Shown here: in pieces, positions 19,511-29,097 of the stretch
Layout of the letters: each line of letters begins with the position of its first letter
Position numbering within the stretch: position 1 is the first letter of the stretch
From: Priapulus caudatus
Lineage: Eukaryota > Priapulida > Priapulimorpha > Priapulimorphida > Priapulidae
Length of the DNA: 29,097 bases
NCBI RefSeq assembly: GCF_000485595.1
Contig: NW_014577572.1
Location: 9,324 to 38,420, forward strand
Direction of reading: 5' to 3'
Translations under genes and position numbers: made by a program
The notes under the pieces: model-generated
Told to the model about the DNA's origin: nothing
Seen by the model: only the letters and a program-made list of their open reading frames with translations
Database searches by the model: none

Positions 19511-21370
19511 CTGAAACATAACACAACACCCAAAAGCTGATGCACGCATACCGCCCGCAGCTCACGCCGCTAGAGACACGAACCACACCCTACAACCTAC
19601 ACACTCTAATCTGTCTACCACAGCACCTGGAACCCCACACCCTCCCAAAACTAATAGAAACAAACACTCATGGCATACATACTCACTGGGCCAAAAAGGA
19701 CACTATACTACGCATGGACAGCATACTCTCTCCTTGACCATATACCCTATGTTAGCCGTCAAACCGCTTTCGAATCCATACCAGCCCCGCGGATGTCTAT
19801 AAAAAAGCTACACACAAATATCGAATCTAGGATGGGTGACACCCCATATAACTATTTGCCCTTCCTCCCACAAAAATAAATTTAGCATCGCTGAAGGTCG
19901 GACAATCCAATCCCACACCCAGCAATCCGCCCGCGTCGCAAAATACCGGCCTCAAGCTCGCCCACCACCCAATAAAATGACTTCATTTTCCCATCACATT
20001 CAAACATCACCTCAAGCGGTGTTTTGGCGAGCCAGCACTACACTTCAAAGAAAGAAAAAAAGCATCAGCACTTAATCAATGAATCTAAATCTGCACAAAA
20101 GCCACAAGGAACCGTCACCAAAAACGAATAGAATATAAACTATAAAAATATAGGGACAGCTGCTCATTTCCAACAACTGGTACCATAGTTAGGTTGTACT
20201 CGATTTTCCAAGAAGAGATTGAACATACGAAACGTCTACATGAGAAACAACGCACCAACAAAAACCCAACCCATAGCCAAATAGTTAACTAACCCAAACA
20301 CCGAATATAATTAAAAAGCCAACACGCGCAGAGAGGACCCCCCCCCCCCACTCACCCTACACCCAACCTCGATTTCCAGCTTACCCCACCCTCCCTTATG
20401 AACTCCAACTCCCCTAGACCCCACCCGACCACCGCCACGACCCTGAACAAAAATCCGACATCTACGGGCCCAAGCATACAGAGAACAGATGAACAAAAAT
20501 GTCAGCATCTTATACGTAAACACAACCCCTCCAGCAACCGCCACAGATATCCACCCCAAAAAAAAAACATCATAGCCCACCGCCTGCAACCAACGCTCAC
20601 AACACATAGCACCCCTGGCCAACAGAACACTGCTACACAAGCACAGATAAAGATCAGACACACAACCCAACCACACACACAACAGCAGATAAGACCAAAA
20701 CCACAGACTGGAGCGCTGGAGGAGCCCATAGTAAAATACTTTATCCTCTCCTCGCCCTCTCCTCATCCCGAACGGCAGATCCCTCCCAGCTCCCTCTCTC
20801 TCACGACCCCCCCTTCGGCCCGCCTCTCCGTCAGCTCTCATCTTCTCTCCTACTCTCCCTACTCCCCCTCTCCTCCCACCCTTCCTCTCTGTCCCCTTAA
20901 TCTCAATCCCATCAACGCAGCACCCACCACTCCCCCATCTGTCCTTAAGCCCTTCTCTACCCACATCTATACATACTTTCTCCTCCACCAAAAGCATCAA
21001 CCCTCTATCTCACATCTATATTCCCCCCCTCCATCCAAACACACACCTCTCCTGCCCTAAAATCCGCCCTCCATTCCACTCTCCCACCAACAAAACCGAA
21101 CCTCCACCTGATCTCAACTCTCCCCTCCCCCCATCTCCTCCTCACAACAACCACACACCATTACCACCCACCACAACAAACCCACCCGCACCCATCCCAC
21201 ACCCAACAAACCGCCCCCATCCAACCGCTCACCCCGCCCCCACTGACCCAACCCACAGAGCTTACAACCTCACCCACCAACACTGCACCACATCACCATC
21301 GCACAAAAACCCTCTCCGCTCAACAGGCCACCGCAATTCCGAACAACCCCCCACCCACCCAGACCCCACA
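19511..21370. repeat. A/C-rich, G/T-poor domain, block 1
   Basis: The plus strand becomes A and C rich, with CA runs (20,520-20,700), a 12-base C run (20,338-20,349) and a pyrimidine stretch (about 20,740-20,930). Part of the block (19,740-20,330) is less extreme. Long frames on either strand (for example 20,311-21,000 minus and 20,398-21,060 plus) result from stop-poor biased sequence, not genes. Confidence 0.8.
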
Positions 21371-21740
21371 ACACCCCGCCTTGTCCGGCTTTCTGGCACC
21401 TTGTTTAACACAAGACTCCCTGCGCATATGCCTCGTCAATTACAGACAAGCAGAAATGTTCTGCAGATCATCTCTTGAGCTATCCCAATGATTGAAAATA
21501 ACAAGACTTTGGGCGATACTTTTCTTTCGGCACCAACCCAGAAATGCTGCGGAACAAAACCCCCACAAGAATTTGAGATCCGCGCAATGGACTTGGTCCC
21601 GCAGGACACCCACTTTTCATTTATCTCAATACAATCTCACGAAGCCACTAGCATCACTTACTCGTTAGTATGCATTCACACCACCACGACCCGGATCGCC
21701 TGCACAAGCACAACACTACATTGCCGATTTCGTTTTAACC
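21371..21740. other. Island of near-normal composition
   Basis: G and T return to ordinary levels. A plus-strand frame from 21,488 reads MIENNKTLGDTFLSAPTQK, then FEIRAMDLVPQDTHFSF, before dissolving into Thr/His low complexity. No family is recognised and the frame has no supporting splice sites. Confidence 0.5.
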
Positions 21741-22200
21741 ACCATGCTTCGCAATCCAGCTCCCACAACACCAAACACACCCAACCTAGTAACCCTCCCC
21801 GCGGATACCCCCAGAAATAACTCCTTTTTCACTTTCCACACAACAACCTCAACGCCCCCTCACCGAGCCCTACTAGCCTTTCCTCCCGCTCCATGCGTTA
21901 CTCCTACCAGTCGCCTACCCCAGCGTGCGACTCCACCCCGATCCCCAACCAGAGCGACCCTCCATACAACGCCTTCGTACCCGAACCTCACCAAACCACC
22001 TCGTACTACCGTACCAACCGCCCTCCCCTTTCCTCCTAAATCATCTTACTTACCCCTCGCTCTCCTCTCTCCTCCTCTCCTTCCCACTCTTGTCCCCCAA
22101 CCAAACACCAAACAGGCTAGCCAACCGCTCACGCCTCCAAGATACCACAAAAAGTCTCTCAAGCACTAACACAAGAAACGCACACCGACTAGTGCCTAAA
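21741..22200. repeat. A/C-rich domain, block 2 (C-rich)
   Basis: Cytosine- and pyrimidine-rich sequence with ccctcc and tcctcct runs (22,020-22,100). Frames are Pro/Ser/Thr-rich by composition only. Confidence 0.75.
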
Positions 22201-22620
22201 CACCCTACCGACTATGCCAGGACATAAATGCCGATAACATCAATGGTGTTAACAGTTGTGGATAAGTGTTCAAAAGTTAAGCGACTGAGATGCTCCCATA
22301 GCCTAACAATAAGTGTTTAAAAAGCCCCCAGCAATACATTTTGCCATTATGGACCATACTCTCTCTCTCAGTCCACCGCGATACAACACGCGTCCAACTT
22401 GCACAGCTTCCAAGCCCCAAGCCAAATCTAAGCCGAAAAATGTTCTCATTAGCCTGCAGCAAGGTTCACTGTACGCAGGGACACTACACTACAACACAAC
22501 AGAGTACGACTAGCAGCGCCATTATGCCGCGAACGTACCCTAAAAAACAAAGACGTCACTATCTATACCCATGCGGACCGTCACCTCGCCATAGCTCCAC
22601 GTAACGAGTCTAGGGAGTCG
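22201..22620. other. Island of near-normal composition
   Basis: Ordinary-looking sequence with no supported gene, repeat or RNA. Confidence 0.45.
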
Positions 22621-24440
22621 CCCCTCCACGCCCACAGCACCTACACACCTAACGGCCATCAACTACAAACATAATCCCACATCACCCCTCCACCTAACAC
22701 CCGAACAACCACCCCTATCACCATCACCTGCACTCAACCAAGATACACAACAAACCCCAGGGGTAACCGCCTACCACCGCCACACCACATACCCCCATGC
22801 AAACACTGCCACGGAAGCCACAATACGACCACTCCGAATACCTGTACGCAACCCCACCCCGCCACTCCCCATGACCGCCATCCAGTGACCTACCACTCAG
22901 TCCCCTAACCACCAAAACGACCTCACGCACTTGCAACCCCCAAAGCACCCACCCCCCGGGGTTAGCCGCAGAACAAAGCTGAGACGAGCCCACCCTGCCC
23001 CAATCAATCCAGCGCGGATCGGTCATCTTCGACACCAATCCCCCAATCGCACGCAACCCGAGAACGACTAAAGGAAACCAACACCACTCACAAAAGGAAA
23101 CTACCTGAAAAAAATAAAACAAAAAAAATCCCAAAAAAAAAACAAAAAAAACAAGAAAAAAAAGCCCGCCTACTAAACAAACCAAACAATCGCAAGAAGA
23201 CAAAACACCCAACGAAGAAAAAGCAAAACAAAAAAAAAAAAACAAAACACCAAAAAAACAACAACAAAAAAACACCAACAAAGCAATCACATACAAAAAC
23301 CAAACCACAACAACGCTTAAAGAGCTCACACGAACAAAACTGGCAAACCACAAAAAAAACACCCACCACAAACCAAATCGGAACAACCAATCAACAGGCA
23401 ACCGGAACTCGAACTCCCACGCCTGATAACCTAGCCAACCCACACCACAGTAGCCCACCACAACAAAGCCTCGACAACTCCGCACGCCATAGACAACACA
23501 TTCTACTATCGGACACAACACAACACACACAGCACCCCACACCACACAACCACCAAGCACACAACCACCCACACCACACCACGCACACACCAAACACCAC
23601 AACACACACACACCACACCAGCACACACACACACACAACCACACACACACACACAACACACCAAAACCAAAAAAAACACAAACCACACAACAAACCAACA
23701 ACACAAAAACCCCATAAAACCCAAAACTGACAAGAGCACCGGGAAGCCGTTAAGAAATTAAGACCTTATTTCACCACAAGGAGTCAACGGCAAGACGTCA
23801 TCTGCCTCAAAAAACAACGACACACACAACAGAGCCGGGAGGTCTAACAGCCAAAAATACAGGCAACCGACACAGCGACAGACTGCAAAACACCCAAACC
23901 GAAACCGAACAAAAAACCCAGTCATGAGAAAGCTCTAGCACAAACCAAATTAACACAATACTCATCATACAACAAAACGCATTCGCTGAATTCTATGCCA
24001 AAAACTCCATAAGACCCCACAACCCAGCAAAAACAACACCCACCCACACAACACAGACATCTGCCTCATCAACATAGCAAACACAATTTTCTTATGCACA
24101 GATGCCTACACGCAACTCCGCAACACAACAAACCTACCCACCCCGAACATCACACCCACCGATATATAATCCCAAACCCACAAACACACAACACAAAACA
24201 AAAACAAACACACAGAGAGACAACCAACGTGCTTCTTGGTCACAAAAAACAAACAACACACAAGCCGAAACCAAAACACAACACACAACAAGCAAAAACA
24301 ACCCCCCCCCCCCACACCAAAACAACCCGAGGAAAACCACGAACCTACCCATATAAGACAACAACCAACCAACCACATATGGCAAGAATCTCTTACCACA
24401 CGGCAGCTCACAACGCACTCCCTGCACTATAGTCCAAATC
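22621..24440. repeat. A/C-rich domain, block 3 (most extreme)
   Basis: Bases 23,521-23,580 contain 25 A, 33 C, 2 G and no T. Bases 23,622-23,714 contain only A and C. About 23,100-23,300 is A-rich with many 7-12-base A runs. A second 12-base C run lies at 24,302-24,313. A 326-codon minus-strand frame (22,724-23,704) is Cys/Val/Phe/Trp-rich purely because that strand is G/T-rich. Confidence 0.85.
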
Positions 24441-25510
24441 AACGAGGAGAAACCACACCTCGCCGGACAGTAAAAATCAGAAAACGAAGTATCCCTGACT
24501 ACGCAGAACATCAGCGTTAAATTATCCGCACCCTGTAGATGTCTCCACACTACCCTCATCTCTACATATGAATGCGTAATATTACAGACCAAGTATCAAG
24601 CTGTCAAACATCGGAAAACATAAAAAAAAGTAAACCTCAAAACCAAGTTGCACTACAACTAGACATACAAAAACCTACTACATAAGACATACGTGAACCC
24701 GTCAACACTCACCCGAATACTAACACCCTACCCAAATAATCAAATCCTTACGTACTATCACACAATACTACCTCCCCACAATAGTTGTTCGGGCCACTGT
24801 CTATGTTTGTAATGATACACTACTATTTCCTCCCTTTTGTATAACCTGCTATGACAGGAGTTTGACCGAGGTCCCTCGGACATGCTGTGCCATAAACCAA
24901 CCCGGCCCAGTAGTACAGGAATTATCCAACCGGACCCAGAGATTAATTTCCCACGGACCGAATCGGAACATGGCTGTTAGCATCCTGACAATCCTTCAAA
25001 AACTCTCAACATCACCAAGCACATCTGGAAAGACTCCAAACCCCCGAAGGGAAGGTGGCAGGGTAGTGAGTATGGGTTTATAAGGTTTACTCATGTGTGT
25101 TAGCCGATTAAGTGAACGTCGTGAGAACCAAGGCACTGCAAATACCATTGTTGATCTTCAACTAACTTGCACTATGTTGAGGGACCGATGACGAAGTTTG
25201 CGGCGGCAGCGCCGACCGCGAGACGGGCCGAATGGCATTCTAGCTGCTATTCATCACACTCGGTGTCTCAGTGATATCCGGGTAGAAGCCGGGGCAAGGG
25301 GCAGAAACAAAACCAAAATAAGCAAAAGAAAAGAGAAACAAGAGAGCAGTGGTCCAAACTTTCCTCGAGAAAATTATAGTTCAAATCTTGCTGCAGCTCT
25401 CTTCTCCCAAAAAGGTACAAGCAGTATACAGCCCCAGATGCTTCGAGAAGTTGGGGCCAAACTTTAAGGTCGTGTGACGATTATTAAGCCTTACATATTA
25501 ATCTTAAGTG
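24441..25510. other. Mixed, then near-normal island with short open frames
   Basis: From about 24,780 the sequence looks ordinary. Plus-strand frames at 24,862-25,083 (containing LISHGPNRNMAVSILTILQK) and 25,198-25,467 (containing NFPRENYSSNLAAALFSQKG followed by a gtacaag donor-like site) are somewhat protein-like but unrecognised. A small hairpin (ccgag-gtcc-ctcgg) lies near 24,867. Confidence 0.35.
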
Positions 25511-28500
25511 CCCTCATCTTTTTAATGAGCAGACCGTATATGGAAGAAAGGGATAACACTGGCGGAACATAAACAAGATCCGAACCCGAAACAAGGGCAG
25601 CCGCACGAAGACGAGACCAAGAACGCTGAGAAACCGAACCATCAAGCAATACAACCAAATCAGGCAGCGATACCTCTCAATGCAATATCCGTGACATTCG
25701 CTAAAACCACAAGATTTAGTCAGAACACATCCCTTAACTAGGCTTCGACCGCCGCCGCAAAAGCAACCGGGCAGCCCCCCAACGGCACCACATCCCGGAT
25801 CGTTACGAGGGGCTGACAAACGCATCAAACTTCAGGCACAGTTGCTAAGCCTATGGCAGTACTATAAATATTACGAGCGGGGTCCCCAATCAATGTAGAT
25901 GATTCCTTTAAGACATCGCCAATATACAAGATGAAAATTAAATGTTACGAACATGCCCCACCACCCCGCACCTTAACCCACATAAAACCAAACACCAAAG
26001 TAGCCTTCAAACACCTACTACACGCTGTTAATATAAAACCCCACCCCATCAACCGCGCCACATACAAGCTACTTGCCGCTATACGAGCAAAACCGCCCAA
26101 AACAAAAAAAACCACATAGAAACAGATCCGATATAAAATGTACTCTCACATTATACTCCCCCCCACCCAACCCCAACCAAAGCCCGAAAGACACGTCATT
26201 GAGCTACCATTCTACCTAGAAAACATCTAAGATCACAATAAACACCATCGACGACCCCTTAGCGATAATCCCCCCAACACCCAAACGTGAATCTTTGATG
26301 ACTCTGGAAATCACGCCAAGTAGTCTTAATTCCATTCAAAAATATCACCCAAACAGCACAAGATATCCGCTCAACCCCATAAGGCCATCAAACCTCCCCT
26401 ATAACGTTCGCCAGACTAATGGCCACCCGCACCCCGTAGCCAGAAATACGCGATACACTAACTCTAACTAAATACTCCAAACAAAACACCACACACCCAA
26501 CAAACCAAACCAAGACGAAAAAAAGGATTTCGAAAATCTAACACCTCTTCTAAAATTACCCTCCCACGCCAAAAACGAATACACCATCAACATAAACAAC
26601 CCAAACAATACTCTTGCTCATTGGTCTCTGTAAAATTCTTGAAGTTTACTTGACACGCAATAGCTTAATTAATTAACCAAAATTACGCATGGTATCGTCA
26701 TAGGATAATATATACGTTGCCGGCTATGGCCGTAGGATAGTGTACATAACTCTAATAGTCTCGAGACAAAACAACACACCCCAGCAGCCATACGATAATT
26801 GAGTATACATTTTCTACAAATTACCCCCCACAACCCTCAGATCACACTGCTACAACACAACCGCTCTTCAGAACCTCATGGTCCTCTCAGCACGCTGAAT
26901 CTAATTCGACGTTCCTGGCCCTACTTCCAAGCTACGACACACTAGCTAAATCCCAATTAACAGATATACACCAAACCAACATAAATAACGACACCAACAA
27001 GTATCGAGCATCATAAAGCTAAACCTCAACCAACCTAATCACTCAAACCCATGCGCACAGCCAATAAACACCAAAAAGAAAAAAACACCTGGGCGCCGAC
27101 CATAGAACACCAAAAACCAAATCACGCAATACGCTGTACTAAACATCCATACTTTCCGCCGCCAAAAACAGGCATACGCCGGTTGCGACAGTTACATTGT
27201 ACTAAAAAAACCCTTCCTGACAGATAACCAAAACCAATATACGAAACATGTCTTAGCGCTACCCCCTGACAATCTATACTATCAACATGATAGCTACCTG
27301 ACAACAGAGCCATTATATTCCAGACGCCACGATTACGTCAACATATAAATAACACTAGCCAAATAATATAGCAAAACAACCGCAGAGACCAGACCAACAT
27401 GAACCCCTTGAACATGTCCACCGCAACCACCCGACCCGCAACCACCCATTAACCGCGGCCCGCCTTAACGTGTGTACTAAGCAGCCCGCATAGCACACAA
27501 GTACAGCTAACGTACAATGATATATGGCATATGATACATACACAAACAAAAACAAAACAAAAAAGCAATCAAAAAAACACACCCAACCAAAACACCCGGG
27601 CCCACAACCAGGAAAACCACCATCAAGAAACAGCCCAACAAGCAAGGTCAGCGAAAACCGTCGGCCACGATGAAAAACACATAGATCACCCCTCGAACAT
27701 TACTAATCAATACTGAAAAATTCCACTTCTAACAACGAACACAAATACTCCCCCTGCACTTGCGCACAACCACACCCACATCCCTAAAAACCATTACTAA
27801 CCAACAAGTACTGCCATATAACAACCTGAGCCCAGGCACACCTCGAATAATAGCGAACCAGACAAACAAACACGCGAACACACAGAGCACCACGCCGAAC
27901 CCACAAAGAGCAAACAATCTTTTATACATGCCAAACAATAAGAGGCAACCAGTAGAAGAAACACCCTTCGCTTGAATTCATAATATGCTACTAAATAGAC
28001 AACCCACAAAACAGCGGCCACAATGCAGAACCACACCCCAACAACGCGGCCAATTATCAAAAGCGACACAGGCAACTATTCCAAATAACTAATCGAGAAA
28101 GCCGCAAACACACCCAAGCCACTTATTGCACACCTAAAAATAACCACGCAAAAAACAAAAACTTCCCCATACACCAAAATACTCAGATACACCCTCACAC
28201 TAAACGAAACTCTTGCACTATTAATAAACCATGAAATAACACAAACAACTCTCCACACCATGTAAAGTCAATCACCGTAACCCGACCTAACCCCTGCTAC
28301 CCAACCCCCCTCCCAACAGTATCGCAACTAATGCGAAGTACACAGTAAAATACAATTTTATATGGCCCGCCTATTCAGGAAACGCTGCAACACCAAATCA
28401 TTACTCGATGCTTGTTATTGGCTCTCCCCTCCTGCGACTACTCCCCGGTACTTCTCACCCGTCACTCACTCGCAACCGCCTACAGCACCGCCCCAGCCAG

Positions 28501-29097
28501 CAACCGTGTTATAGTTGATTCGAACTAACCACACACGAAACCTAGAAAACAGGCAAAGATAGATATAGCCCACGCCCCGCACCGCGCCAAATATACAACA
28601 ACAAAAGGGCAAGGCAGCAATCAATCAAGCCAGTGCACTGACCCCTCCAGGATCCACCGACACACGCCAACCACACCCCACCCCACCACAATAACCAAAC
28701 CGAGCCTTGGAATTTTCCCAAAGAACAAAAAAAAGAAACCAGCCTAAAACAGCCATATGGCAATTGAATAGGCACCGACGCGCACATTGCCGTCCCAAAA
28801 AGGTGAAAAACACGACAAAACCTCGCCCGTATAAATATACCAGAGAAACACCAACCTGCAACCCTCTGCCATAGCTACAACTGTGCCGAAGTTCGAGACC
28901 TTTTTTGTCACTATCACAATCTAACGACCATTAACGCCCATAGTTTTGCCACTCAAGGGAACCTGAACTTACTGCTGAACGGAGAACCACGCCCCCCACA
29001 CAACCACCACAACCAAGAACAACACCCCACCACGACAAATTCGACCCACTAAAGTAACGGAACGATCGTGCCAACACAACACCGCATCCAAGCGACC
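25511..29097. repeat. A/C-rich domain, blocks 4 onward, with short normal islands
   Basis: A/C-rich, G/T-poor sequence continues to the window end. Ordinary islands interrupt it at about 25,800-25,930, 26,620-26,770, 28,330-28,540 and 28,860-28,970. No gene, RNA or defined tandem repeat unit can be supported; the sequence is biased but not periodic. Confidence 0.75.

Noticed and set aside
20311-21060. Overlapping frames of 229 and 220 codons on opposite strands
   Set aside because: Both arise from C-rich biased sequence; one is Pro/Thr/Ser-rich, the other Gly/Arg/Val-rich, mirroring composition only.
22724-23704. 326-codon minus-strand frame resembling a hydrophobic membrane protein
   Set aside because: The Cys, Val, Phe, Trp and Gly richness follows from a G/T-rich strand with few stop codons; there is no start context, domain or splice structure.

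Overview
This window looks like nuclear DNA of an invertebrate animal, mostly non-coding. The only gene I can identify with confidence is a mitochondrial succinyl-CoA ligase alpha subunit (SUCLG1) on the minus strand. Its translated exons carry animal-type signatures ([30 protein letters not shown]) and are bounded by GT/AG introns. A TTAGGG-like patch, many CA/TG microsatellites, fold-back elements and the lack of any compact gene arrangement also point to a metazoan genome. I cannot name the species.

Layout. SUCLG1 occupies about 1-15,162, read right to left. Exon 1 (15,123-15,162) holds the start codon and part of the mitochondrial presequence. Exon 2 (13,242-13,345) finishes the presequence and starts the CoA-binding domain. 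After a 12.2 kb interval come two more exons (898-996 and 186-299), and the rest of the gene lies beyond the left edge. About 39 codons expected between exon 2 and the exon at 898-996 (the segment from GTFHS through PVFNTV) were not found by eye. That interval also contains the strangest DNA of the left half: long imperfect TG/GT blocks (about 1,740-2,060, 3,600-4,100, 7,830-8,400 and 9,428-9,810), CA blocks, CG palindromes fused to TG/CA runs, a CpG-dense kilobase (about 6,440-7,440) and a perfect 50-base AC microsatellite.

From 15,163 to 19,320 composition is ordinary. This part holds a possible divergent start next to the SUCLG1 start, two weak candidate exons of an unidentified minus-strand gene, a hairpin element (15,562-15,638), a telomere-like patch (16,711-16,768), a palindrome cluster (16,622-16,865) and a nested inverted repeat (17,978-18,501).

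From about 19,320 to the end the plus strand is strongly A/C-rich and depleted of G and T, in blocks separated by islands of ordinary composition. The low-complexity blocks of the left half have the opposite bias (G/T-rich on plus). This strand-switched asymmetry is the most unusual signal here. It may be a real skewed satellite or subtelomere-like domain, or a sequencing or assembly artefact. I see no evidence of a multi-gene system, CRISPR array, operon, rRNA or tRNA gene.
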